Shown here: one piece after another, positions 1 through 9,929 of the stretch
How the letters are laid out: every line of letters begins with the position of its first letter
Numbering within the stretch: the first letter of the stretch is position 1
Assembly (NCBI RefSeq): GCF_021869535.1
Contig: NW_026262593.1
Location: forward strand, 61,588,318 to 61,652,317
Length of the DNA: 64,000 nt
Direction of reading: 5' to 3'
DNA from: Mytilus californianus
Lineage: Eukaryota; Mollusca; Bivalvia; Mytilida; Mytilidae
Position numbers and translations under genes: made by a program
The notes under the pieces: model-generated
Seen by the model: only the letters and a program-made list of their open reading frames with translations
Database searches by the model: none
Told to the model about the DNA's origin: nothing

Positions 1-169
1 CGTAAACTTCTGTTATATTACATTCATGGCCGTTTGAGCTTGTACTTATTTTCCATTGCTTCAATAAAGCTTTACAAGGTATGATATAATGCAATAGTTT
101 CCATCTAAACATTTTCAGTGTGTTATCCCTCAGAAAAAATGAGTGAATTTTAAAATGCTTTCAGTTTTA

Positions 170-2455
170 ATATTTAAGTTACTAAATTTTAATAGACGAT
201 TCCATTTTGAGAATGCAAGTGGTGTCTTTTTATCCTGACCTTTAATAAATTTATAAATATTTTTTGTATCATATTATTTAATAAAAGTTCCGGACGACTA
301 TTTATGATGGTGCTCAGCTTCGTTAAAACTTTAGTCTTAACTGAATTCTCATGCTCAATCATTGTTTTCTATATGATTGGAATAGCATAGCAGTTCAGCC
401 ATCCAATTAGTTTTGTTTATTAAATTCTCAAGTACTACTTTTTCTTATATTTTCCCATTAGTATGTAATATGTCATTTATATGAATTATGTTACTATCAA
501 TCCAATTTTTAAAAACAAGGTTTTTACCATTATCTTTTAAATAGTTATTCCCCCATATAATCTGTTGTCGGATTGATCTAAAGTTATCAGGTGTTGCAGT
601 TTTTCCCATTGTATATTGAAGCCCCGGTGGCCGAGTGGTCTAAGTAGTTACTACTGTAATCACTAGTCAGTCAACACTGAGGTTGTGAGTTCGAACCCCG
701 CTCGTGCGGGTGCACTCGACTCCAATCTTAATTGACTAGGATTATCAGTTTTTCTATCTAAGGTCGGTGGTTTTCTTCGGGCACTCCGGCTTCCTCCACC
801 AATAAAAACTGGCCGCCACGAAATAGCCCAAATGCGGTGCTTAAAAGTGGCGTTAAAACACAAAAAATCAAATCAAATCAAATCCCTTTGTATATTTTAT
901 CCATGATTTGATAATTTCTAATTAGAAGTCTAGTATTTTGTACTTATTTATGTTAGATATTGAATTAATATTTTCTATGTTCATATTAAAAAATTAGAAC
1001 ATTTTTTACAAAGTTACCAAAAAAGAATTGGTATAACTTTCCAGTTAGAAGTTTCAGGAGATGTCAATCTTTTGACCCATCCTATTTGAATTGCTTCAAT
1101 TTGTTTTACAATGTTTGTCGTATTTAGACCACCTTGTAACATTGGGGTACATAATACTGTTCTTTTCACCTTTTCTGTTCGATTGTTTCAAATGAAATCA
1201 AAAATAATTGTATTAAATTGTGGTAAATTATACTTATCTATATTGGATACTGTTGCTAAATATGTCAAGTTTTTGATGATGAGAGTTTTAATAACAGTTG
1301 TTCGACCTATCATCGTAAGGTTTCTTTTCTTCCAAGTATTTAATTTTTTTTTCTTCAGATTTTTGGAACTGTTTTCCAAAATTTAGCGTTTGGCACTCTT
1401 TTTTATTCAATCCAAAATATAGTCCTAAAGACTAAATTGGTCCATTTGTCCAATTAATGTTGTCAAATTTTTCTATGCTGTGTTTTTGTTTACCTTACCT
1501 TATTCCTTCAGTTTTTGCTCCATTTAGTTTTAGCCCTGAGACTGTCCCAAATTTTTCTATTAAATTTAGTATTTTAGATATTTCCTTTTTATTTTTTAGA
1601 AATAAGGTTGTGTCATCTGCTAATTGTGATATTTTGAGACTATGGGATTTTCCATCAATTTTTATTTCAAACCCTTTAATATTAGAATCTTGTCTAATTT
1701 TACAGGCCATTATTAGAGCTCTACAAGGACATCCTTGGCTTATGCCTCTAAAAATAGATATGGGTTCTGATATCCAACCATTATTCGTAACTGAGTATTT
1801 AACATCATTGTAAATAGTTTTAATTCATTTTAAAATTGATTTTTGAAAGCCAAATTTGTGTAACGCTGAATACATAAATTCCCATTCAAGTGTATGAAAC
1901 GTTTTTGAGAAGTCTAAAAATAACAAGACTCCTTCTATTCTAAATGATTCAGCATAATCTATGATATCCTGAATTTGTCTTACATTATACCCAATATATC
2001 GATTTGCAATAAAGCCGTTTTGATCTGCACTAAAAAAATTTTAGTAGAATATTTAATTCTTTGTGCTAGGGTATATGCAATCAGCTTTGTGTCAACATTT
2101 AGCAGTTTTATAGGTCTGTAATTTTCTAAAAGTAATTGTTTTTTGTGAATAAGGGAGATAATCCCCAGTTTTTGTGTTTCAGGTAACTCCCCTTTTTCAT
2201 AACATTTAATAAATGTATATACTGCAAATTCTTTGAGCTCACCCCAAAAGGTTTGATAAATTTAAGCACTGAGACCGTTTGACCCTAGAGAACGGTTTAA
2301 TTTCATCTTAGATAAGGCTTTTGTGCATTCTTCCATACTTATTTCTCCCTCTAAAGTAACACTTTTTTATTCTGTTAGCTTGTGGTCTATTTTTATATCT
2401 GCAATGTGTTCTTCGATTTGTTTTTTTATTTGGATTAGAATTTTAGTGCAATAAA
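170..2455 (-). mobile_element. Decayed LINE (non-LTR retrotransposon) ORF2 remnant
   Basis: Read on the minus strand, pieces of a reverse transcriptase ORF follow in order, broken by stops and frameshifts. From about 2,390 come EECTKALSKMKLNRS and LPETQKLGIISLIHKK, then ENYRPIKLLNVDTKLIA, LLFLDFSKTFHTLEW, and at 1,495-1,710 the catalytic QLADDTTLFL (family x-A-D-D). Then come NTWKKRNLTMIGRTTVIK (1,188-1,379), typical of the thumb region of L1/Tx1-type elements, and the C-terminal IIWGNNYLKDNGKNLVFK near 500. A SINE at 621-887 splits the last part, and the frame resumes correctly across it. The 5' part is missing where a satellite begins at about 2,485. Confidence 0.85.
621..887 (+). mobile_element. 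tRNA-derived SINE, copy 1
   Basis: The head GCCCCGGTGGCCGAGTGGTC is tRNA-like with an A box, and GGTTGTGAGTTCGAACCCCG holds a B box. Both are internal RNA polymerase III promoter elements. A conserved body (cttcctccaccaataaaaac... ...cacttttaacgcc on the other strand) and an (aatca)n tail follow. A 9-bp target duplication TTGTATATT flanks it (609-617 and 888-896). It sits inside the LINE remnant. Copies 2 and 3 are at 5,931 and 22,045. Confidence 0.9.
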
Positions 2456-2484
2456 GAATTCGTTAATGGTAATGATAAAAAAAA

Positions 2485-3350
2485 ACAGTTAGTTAATACA
2501 TTTAACACTTGGAAACTACATGTACATATGGAATGTCAAGGCATGGGAAGGACAATTTATTAGTATTCATTGCATGCTCTTCTAAATTACAGTTAGTTTA
2601 TACATGTAACACTTGGAAACTACATATACATATGGAATGTCAAGGTATGGCATAGTAAGGACAATTTATTAGTTTTCCTTGCATACACTTCTCATGAGCA
2701 GTTAGTTCATACATGAAGCACTTGGAAACTACATGTACACATGAAATGTGAAGGCATGGCAAGGACAATGTGTTACTAATCCTAGCATGCTCTTCTAAAT
2801 TACAGTTAGTTCATACATGTAACACGTGGAAACTACATATACAAAAGAGGGACGAAAGATACCAGAGGGACAGTCAACCTCATAGATCGAAAACAAACTG
2901 ACAACGCCATGGCCAAAAATAAAAAGACAAACAGACAAATAATAGTACAGATGACACAACATAGAAAACTAAAGACTAAGCAACACGAACCCCACCAAAA
3001 ACTGGGGGTGATCTCAGGTGCTCCGGAAGGGTAAGCAGATCCTGCTTCACAAGGTATGGGAAGGACAATTTATTAGTATTCCTTTCATGCACACATGTTG
3101 AAGTACAGTTAGTTCATACATGTAGCACATGGAAACTACATGTACATATGAAATGTCAAGGCATGGGAATGACTACTTCTTACTATTTCTCGCATGCTCT
3201 TCTTATTCACAGTTTGTTCATACATGTAGCACTTGGAAACAACATGTACATATGAAATGACAGTCAAAGCATGGGGAGGACAATTCATTAGTATTCCTTG
3301 CATGCGCTCACGATCAAGTACAGTTCGTTCATACCAATTATCCTATCGAC
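2485..3350. repeat. ~108-bp tandem satellite, about 7 monomers, interrupted
   Basis: Each unit begins near CAGTTAGTTCATACATGTA, continues ACACTTGGAAACTACATGTA, and ends with AAGGACAATTTATTAGTATT and TTGCATGCTCTTCT. Starts are seen at about 2,485, 2,590, 2,699, 2,804, 3,108, 3,210 and 3,318. An unrelated repeat at 2,843-3,052 breaks the fourth unit. Units differ by scattered substitutions, so the array is not very young. Confidence 0.9.
2843..3052 (-). mobile_element. Repeat family A insertion (retroelement 3' tail type) inside the satellite
   Basis: Contains GGACAGTCAACCTCATAGAT, GACAACGCCATGGCCAAAAA and CACGAACCCCACCAAAAACT. The same sequence follows the RT remnant at 19,846-20,030, and pieces recur at 12,280, 41,985 and 63,825. 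I infer a retroelement 3' tail. It interrupts one satellite monomer, with about 12 bp of the unit missing at the junction. Confidence 0.75.
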
Positions 3351-3494
3351 ATGTTGCGAAACAACATCGACATTTATGAAACAAAACTGGCGGAAGAAAA
3401 CAATACAATCAGAATAAAATCATATGGTCCTTCCTTGGACAAGTGGAAGACCTAATATGTTAGCATTGCATCAAAAATGAGGCGCTCCAAATAC

Positions 3495-3601
3495 CTGAAT
3501 AACATCCTTGTTTGTTTTGTAGTGAATAAATACAGAGTTTGATGATCCACCGTAAAACATAATTTGTCTTCCTGCAACAAGGCATGGTAATCTTGTCTTT
3601 T
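3495..3601 (-). CDS. Exon N, candidate next exon of the MIB-like gene, identity unknown
   Basis: A 107-nt candidate exon with a strong pyrimidine tract and acceptor (ctcctttc-T14-ag|AAAAGAC) and donor TTCAG|gtatttg. Using the phase left by exon M it reads E-KTRLPCLVAGRQIMF, then YGGSSNSVFIHYKTN. No domain is recognised. All three frames are open across it, so the frame is not proven. Its length and phases (1 in, 0 out) equal those of exon I, but the residues do not look like a MIB/HERC2 start. Confidence 0.45.
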
Positions 3602-3609
3602 CTAAAAAA

Positions 3610-4770
3610 AAAAAAAAAGAAAGGAGAAAGGACGATCATGGTTCAAACAAAACTTGATATTTTTATATTATTGTACTCGTTTTAATGGCATTCGCAGTAG
3701 CTAAAAGTTAAATTACGATACATAAATAGTTGATTACGAATGAATTAGTTGTTGCTTTAGTTGAAATAATGTTTACGTATATGACATTGAAGTCAACTTC
3801 ATAAGCACAGTAAAAACTGAAATATTTTTAGAAAATAAACATATTTGTCCATGCTAAATAAATTTTATAGCATATGGTCGAAAACAAACTTGCAAATTCC
3901 ATAACTTCGTCAACCAGTTTCTCCATATTGTCTTCTTTTGGTTGAGTTCCATCTCCTTTTTCAACTTCAGGGTGATCAGCAAATATTATAAACAAGCTGG
4001 GTTTAAAAGTTACTTTTTTTTCTTGTTGGATGTTTCGCCAAATTGTTACTTTTATCTGAAAATGTTCGACAATTCAATAACTGATATAAGAACTGAAGAC
4101 TTTAAACATCAATATGGTCTTATCACGATTGGAATGACTTGGCCTATATTTGAATACTAAATTTTCATCTGCGAAATCACGTGCAATCACTACAAAATAA
4201 TGCTTACCACTGTGATTATTTATATTTGCCAACGTAGTCAGATTTTGCGAATAAGAACGCAAATTGAAGTTTTTCATTGCCGAATAGAACATTTTATTTT
4301 TTATTCAATGTCTATGAACTAGTCATGATTTTGTTATGTTGTGATTGTCGTTGTGTACTGTCTGCAAGTTTGCTTTTCGGTTTGGTTTGGTTTTTTTTTT
4401 CATTTTGCTTTTTACATTATCATGATTATACGGTATGGCTTTTGGTTATTTTTGAAGGCTGTACAATGGCCTATAATTGCTATCTTTTACCTGGTTTTAC
4501 TTACTGGCGTTTAATAATATATAAAGCAAGCAATGACCAGATATTGAACATTTACCTTTTTCTTTGTTTTGCTGTTATCAAATACGAACTCAACGTCAAA
4601 ATATCCACGAAAATCTAAATATAAAAGAAGAGATGACAATACTGATCGAATTTTGCGCAATACATTTTGATTGTCCAGGTTTTGGGTTAATTGTCCAGTA
4701 TATTTTGGGGGTGGCAGACACAAGTAAACGAATAAAAGTCATAATAGCTAACTTTGATCTGTACAGCTAT
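3610..4770. other. Intron stretch with a poly-A/T acceptor tract and a fragment of repeat family B
   Basis: A family B fragment reads plus-strand about 4,300-4,510 (ATTATACGGTATGGCTTTTG, TGTACAATGGCCTATAATTG). At 4,074-4,292 the minus strand has a 72-residue open frame including HYFVVIARDFADENLVFKYR. No splice pair links it to the gene, so it is not called an exon. Nothing else was recognised. Confidence 0.5.
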
Positions 4771-4774
4771 TAAA

Positions 4775-5140
4775 AGACTGAACAAAAAAATATGAAGTAA
4801 TTTTCAATCATTTGTCAGACTTATCCACTGCACTAAAATCAGTTTTGTTCAGATAATTCGCTTGCAGTCAAAAAAGGTCTGTTCAGTCTATATCTAGAAT
4901 GTTCAGCAATTGTTATATACATGTTAAGATCAACAACATACTGTATTTGCTGACACATTAATGAAAAGAACTGAATTGACTGCATAGGAATTGTCTGACC
5001 GGTACTGAAGTTAAAGCAGTCGAGGAATCTGAAAATGGACTGAACGACTGAACATGACTTAATAATTTATCGTTCAGTTTTTTTTTTCATGATGAAAAGA
5101 TTAAAATGACCGTTTTAGACTAAGATTTGTTTACAAGTGA
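4775..5140. repeat. Fold-back repeat family FB-B, copy 1
   Basis: Shares blocks with copies at 12,645 and 16,485: TTATCCACTGCACTAAAATC, TTCGCTTGCAGTCAAAA, repeated GTTCAGT/ACTGAAC motifs on both arms, and the closing AAAATGACCGTTTTAGACTA followed by TTTGTTTACAAGTGAC. The arms pair loosely as inverted repeats. No coding region was seen. Confidence 0.7.
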
Positions 5141-5930
5141 CAGCAATGACACATCAAAATGAAAAGGTAATTAACTTAAAGAAAGCTTTATGACTCTTTG
5201 TTTGATGATTTTGGAAATTGTCAATTTTTACCACAAAATAAAAAGATGAAAATTTCATGAGACGAATGTTGTCTTCATGCACGCATAATGACGTGATTCT
5301 GGCATCATTAAATTGAACATCTTCCTTCTGCATTTATATGTTTTTACTGTTATGCATTTATTTGCATCATGCATAAATACACCTTGTTCTAGGCTCTTCG
5401 TATGGCGTTACAAATTATATCGATATTTTTAAATATATGTTGACATCAAAAGTTTAATAGAAATCCTTTTAATGATAAAAGAGTACACATTTCTGGATAC
5501 CTAGACAAATGTCAGAAATTATGTTTCACGTTTAGGTATTAAAAATTTAAAAGATAGATGTATCTTGTAAACGATTGTTTTGATTGGAATGATAAAGCCA
5601 TTATTAAAATTGTTACATATCTATTATCGTCTTCGACGACCATCTTCAGCTTTTCTGTGATAGGTTTTAATCTACCAGCTTCGAAATTGTTATTTTGAAA
5701 ACTATTATTTAAAAAAAGAGTGTGCTGAAATATAAATGCAATCAGTATTTTATTTTTAGTGGATTATGTTTAAATACAAGGGTTCGATAGATGATTTAAC
5801 AGGTTTTGGTACATTTTGAAAAATAGCTGTAACTATTTGGTTTGTCATTTCGCCTGTTGGAATGTTTTTTTATTTTATAAGTTGGTAAAAATAAAGTTTA
5901 ACAACAATTTACTGATAATGATGGCCTTGA

Positions 5931-6206
5931 TTGATTGATTGTTGGTGTTTTAACGCCACTTTTAAGCGCCACATTTGGGCTATTTCGTGGCGGTCAGTTT
6001 TTATAGGTGGAGGAAGCCGGAGTGCCCGGAGAAAACCACCGACCTTCGATAGGAAAACTGACAATCCTAGTCAATTAAGATTGGAGTAGTGTGCTCCCGC
6101 ACGAGCGGGATACGAACTCACAACCTCAGTGTTGACTGGCTAGTGATTACAGTAGTAGAACTACTTAGACCACTTGGCCACCGAGCCATCCCCCCCCCCC
6201 CCCCCC
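5931..6206 (-). mobile_element. tRNA-derived SINE, copy 2, with perfect 12-bp target duplication
   Basis: Same family as copy 1 in the opposite orientation: B box TACGAACTCACAACCTC (complement) near 6,111 and A box GACCACTTGGCCACCGAG near 6,170. The tail is a TTGATTGA repeat at 5,928-5,944. The target duplication TGATGGCCTTGA is exact at 5,919-5,930 and 6,207-6,218. The tRNA end carries a run of 17 C (6,190-6,206), which is not part of the family consensus. Confidence 0.92.
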
Positions 6207-6645
6207 TGATGGCCTTGAAGTATAGATTTTAGGTACTGACGTTGTTTATCATCCTAACTACGTGTTATAATGTTCTTTTATTTGTCTTTGTAAATTATTA
6301 ACCTTTACTGTTTAGTCCATTTTGGTAATATCGTTTTGGCGTGGCTCGGTACTTATACATCCCGTCATTTTGACATATTATGTCTGTTTCTATTGTTCAC
6401 ACATTGTTGTCAATATAATGGAATTTTATGCGAGTGTCATACAAGTGAGAGGTTTAGCTAGCTATAAAGCCAGGTTTAATCCACCATATTCTACATAAGG
6501 AAATGTCTGTTCCAAGTCAGGAATATGACAGTTGTTTTCCATTCGTGTGATGTGTTTGAGCTTTTGAGTTTGCCATTTGATAAAGGACTTTCCGTTTTGA
6601 ATTTTCCTTCGAGTTCGGTATTATTGTTATGTAATTACTTTTTGG
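6207..6645 (+). repeat. Repeat family D (interspersed, retroelement-tail type), copy 1
   Basis: Matches 34,400-34,995 closely: TACTGACGTTGTTTATCATC, TGGCTCGGTACTTATACATC, GTGAGAGGTTTAGCTAGCTA, CAGGAATATGACAGTTGTTT and GATGTGTTTGAGCTTTTGAG. Shorter copies are at 48,950 and (reverse) 52,000. It has no open frame. SINE copy 2 landed at its left part. Confidence 0.8.
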
Positions 6646-6913
6646 TATTGGTATTATGCATGTTATGTATGTACCAACTTCTATAATACTAAATTAGTAT
6701 ATAATAGAATTAACTTAATGGAGTAAAGTCAATACACAAATTAGTGAATGCTACCCATCCACAGTAACTATCAATAAGCCAAGACAGTTTTTTTTTAAAT
6801 AGGCGAAACGTTCGTGTTGGAAGAATTTAAATAGAAATAAAGGGAATAGCCTTACTGCAATTTGAAAACATATTAACAACAAGGTGTATGTATAATTTAG
6901 ATATATTTCTCAC

Positions 6914-7123
6914 CTTTTCCTAGGATCGGAAGATGATCATGATATACATTAAACCAAAACTCCTCTGTGCTTCTCAATTCCAGAAAATCATGTGTGCTTG
7001 TAGTTTTGTGTCGGCTCTCATTTCTCACTAACCAATTTACTTCGACCTCGCTTCTTCCATTGTCTATTTTGCAATTACAAATTTCTATTACCGTACCAGT
7101 TTCTTCAATTGGTTTTGTTTCGT
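6914..7123 (-). CDS. Exon M, end of second MIB/HERC2 domain, module 2
   Basis: A 210-nt exon (phase 1 in, 1 out), acceptor ttttattctag|ACGAAAC, donor GGAAAAG|gtgagaaa. It reads DETKPIEETGTVIEICNC, then VEVNWLVRNESRHK, then FWFNVYHDHLPILGK. G-T-V-I-E-I and the final Y-x-D-H-L-P-I-L match the end of the MIB1 second MIB domain and exon H of module 1. The core WDNG is lost (NWLVRNES), so this copy is diverged. The leaving phase equals that of exon H. Confidence 0.85.
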
Positions 7124-7199
7124 CTAGAATAAAATCAACCATTAAAAGGTTTATTTTTATTAATCTTCAAATTGATGGTTTTATCGTCAATAGGTAGTG

Positions 7200-8050
7200 T
7201 TTACAAGTTTACCTTTCAGTTATCTTATAGGACTTGACTCGTGTTAAGGAAGATTAAATTGAAAATTTGCAATTTATTATTTGTATCACAGCATAATGGA
7301 GGTAATTGCTTAATAAAATACATAAAAAACAAATAAGGGAATCAAAGGAGAGGACTTTGAAATCGTTTCTTTTGTAAATCAATGCATACAGTGTTTATAT
7401 TTAAGTAATGTAGAAAATGTAGAACAGTTCTATCCTTGAACTATCTTATATATTGAAACATATTGGTTTAGTAATACTTTTGATATGCATGTACGTTAAT
7501 AACAAAAGGTAATGAAACTAATTAAAACAAGAACTTCAAATTGATAATTATTTTTTTTAAATGAACAAACTTTTTAATCATAAAAAGTAACATTCAATTT
7601 GGTATTTAAGAATATTTTTAAATGAAAAAATGCAATATTTAAATATATAATGAATTGATAAATAATTAACCGATCAAATAAAAAAGTAGTGCAATAAAAG
7701 AACAATAAATGATAAAAGGACATGAGCATTTATATCGTAGATGGCACACAGTACTCCTTCATACCATAGTTTAAATTAGAGAATTAATTTTTACAGTACA
7801 TTAACTATATAACGGTAGAAAAGCATTCACTTACCTGTAGTCTCTTTCTCAATTATCTAAACAGAACTTAACGTGACTGAAACATATACTCTCGCAAGCT
7901 AAAAAGACGTTCCAAAAAATATATATAGCATGTTCCGTTCATTGAAAAAAAATAGTGAATAAGTTCAATAAGACCGTTTCAGTATAAACTACCAATAAAC
8001 ATATCATCTAGGAATAAATTTTGTTTTTCTGAAATGCGTGAGGAGTAAGA
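7200..8050. other. AT-rich intron, nothing recognised
   Basis: The intron between exons L and M. It has runs of A and T and no repeat family or open frame that I could support. Confidence 0.6.
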
Positions 8051-8098
8051 AAAATAAATTTTCGTTTAGTCATTCATTATGAGTATGCAGTGCTTTAC

Positions 8099-8205
8099 CA
8101 TAATTCTGAGCATCAAATTCAACCACCTTTGCACCCTCGAAAATTCCATACGATTGAACCCTCTTCGAATTTTCTCTAGAAAATTTGGAATCTGAAGTTT
8201 GTTCC
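8099..8205 (-). CDS. Exon L, linker and start of second MIB/HERC2 domain, module 2
   Basis: A 107-nt exon (phase 2 in, 1 out), acceptor tttttttcag|GGAACAAAC, donor TTATG|gtaaagc. In frame it reads W-EQTSDSKFSRENSKRVQS, then YGIFEGAKVVEFDAQNY. The linker is basic and ends in G-I-F-x-G-A-K-V-V. MIB1 has nearly the same arrangement (R-G-I-F-A-G-A-R-V-V-R-G) at the start of its second MIB domain. This exon is not obvious as a long open frame and was found by matching phases. It corresponds to exon G of module 1. Confidence 0.85.
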
Positions 8206-8675
8206 CTGAAAAAAAATGAATAAATATCTGAATTGCGTCAATCATACAACTCTCACTTACATTGCATATAAGTTTAAAAATAAATCTTAAAAACATTGGC
8301 TTGACCAATGAAACGCATACATATTTTTTAAAGGGTATGAAATGTCTCGAGTTTTATTCGGAGGGTCTTTCAAAATCTGAAATAAAATAATTGATTCAGT
8401 GTTTGTGAATCATTCGAAAAATTGGAAATAGAACAAAATACTCATATTTCGTTTCAACTGTTTTTCATGAGGTAATATTTTTGTATAAAGTTAAGAGCTA
8501 ATTCTGTAACTGTAATAGATAGAAAAATGGTAAGCGTTCGAACAAACTGTCTCTTTTTCATTTCTGTCTTATTGTATATCTGATGTTTATTGTGTGTGTC
8601 TGTCCAAAGTTAACGTCTGTTGTCGTCATTTTAAATTTTTTTGGTTTTCTTTATTTAAAAAACTTGGAATTGACA

Positions 8676-8681
<6 letters not shown>

Positions 8682-8714
<33 letters not shown>
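8682..8714. repeat. (TA)n microsatellite
   Basis: About 16 TA units directly before the 540-bp tandem duplication. They produce a Tyr-Ile run in spurious open frames on both strands. Confidence 0.95.
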
Positions 8715-8717
<3 letters not shown>

Positions 8718-9926
8718 AAGTCTAAATTGAAAACAACGTTCAAACCTATGATTGCGTTGGATAAAAACCGCAACTTTTATACGTGTGCATGCAAAACAAA
8801 TTTCTTTGTAGAGGGGTCTAAATACAGCACAAACAACATTTTCCAAAACACCAAAAAAGTGAAAAAGTATATTTTAACAAAACGCATTTGACTAACAGGT
8901 CGAACAACAAATGTTCTTAAATCCTGCTGACTGCCATTGGCGATTGCCAAATAAACGGATCACAAGGTGTAATAAACGGATCTTAACTTTAAATTTAATA
9001 CCAAGCAGAAAACAATAAACTTGCGGCGAATATGGTATACCGCAAACAAAGGTGCAAATATTTTTTGTACACCATATCCGGATTTCGACAATTAATGTCT
9101 CTTCAGTGATGTTAGGAATCGAAACGGTATTTGGAAAGCCATATAATTTACCTCAATTTGGAATTGACTCTTGAATTTTGAAGAGTCGAAATAGGATGAA
9201 CGGATCATATAAACCCGAAGGCAAATATAATACAAGCCCAAACGAAAAAATATAAACAAGTCTAAATTGAAAACAACGTTCAAACCTATGATTGCGTTGC
9301 ATAAAAACCGCAACTTTTATACGTGTGCATGTAAAACAAATGTCTTTGTAGAGGGGTCTAAATACAGCACAAACAACATTTTCCAAAATACCAAAAAAGT
9401 GAAAAAGTATATTTTAACAAAACGCATTTGACTAACAGGTCGAACAACAAATGTTCTTAAATCCTGCTGACTGCCATTGGCGATTGCCAAATAAACGGAT
9501 CACAAGGTGTAATAAACGGATCTTAACTTTAAATTTAATACCAAACAGAAAACAATAAACTTGCGGCGAAGATGGTATACCGCAAACAAAGTTGCAAATA
9601 TTTTTTGTACACCATATCCGGATTTCGACAATTAATGTCTCTTCAGTGATGTTAGGAATCGAAACGGTATTTGGAAGGCCATATAATTTACCTCAATTTG
9701 GGATTGACTCTTGAATTTTGAAGAGTCAAAATAGGATGAACGGAAAACAACGTTCAAACCTTTGATTGCGTTGGATAAAAACCGCAACTTTTATACGTGT
9801 GCATGCAAAACAAATTTCTTTGTAGAGGGGTCTAAATACAGCACAAACAACATTTTCCAAAAGACCAAAAAAGTGAAAAAGTATATTTTAACAAAACGCA
9901 TTTGACTAACAGGTCGAACAACAATA
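8711..9926. repeat. Recent tandem duplication, 540-bp unit, 2.3 copies
   Basis: Unit 1 at 8,711-9,250 and unit 2 from 9,251 are nearly identical, for example ACAACGTTCAAACCTATGAT and GCGTTGG(C)ATAAAAACCGCAAC. A third, partial copy starts at 9,743 and lacks about 66 bp between units. It ends at about 9,926 (GGTCGAACAACAA). Only a handful of single-base differences are seen, so it is recent. Units contain CAAATAAACGGATCACAAGG. No gene was recognised in the unit. Confidence 0.95.
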
Positions 9927-9929
9927 TTA

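Noticed and set aside
621-720. tRNA gene
   Set aside because: The tRNA-like part is followed by a SINE body and tail, and the acceptor stem does not close.
663-863. 66-residue frame recurring in three places
   Set aside because: It is the body of the tRNA-derived SINE read on one strand and has no independent coding support.
4074-4292. Minus frame containing HYFVVIARDFADENLVFKYR as an exon between M and N
   Set aside because: A weak acceptor exists, but no donor keeps phase with exon N and the family is unknown.
8066-8308. 80-residue minus frame
   Set aside because: It overlaps exon L in a different frame. The phase-consistent frame matches the MIB1 linker and this one does not.
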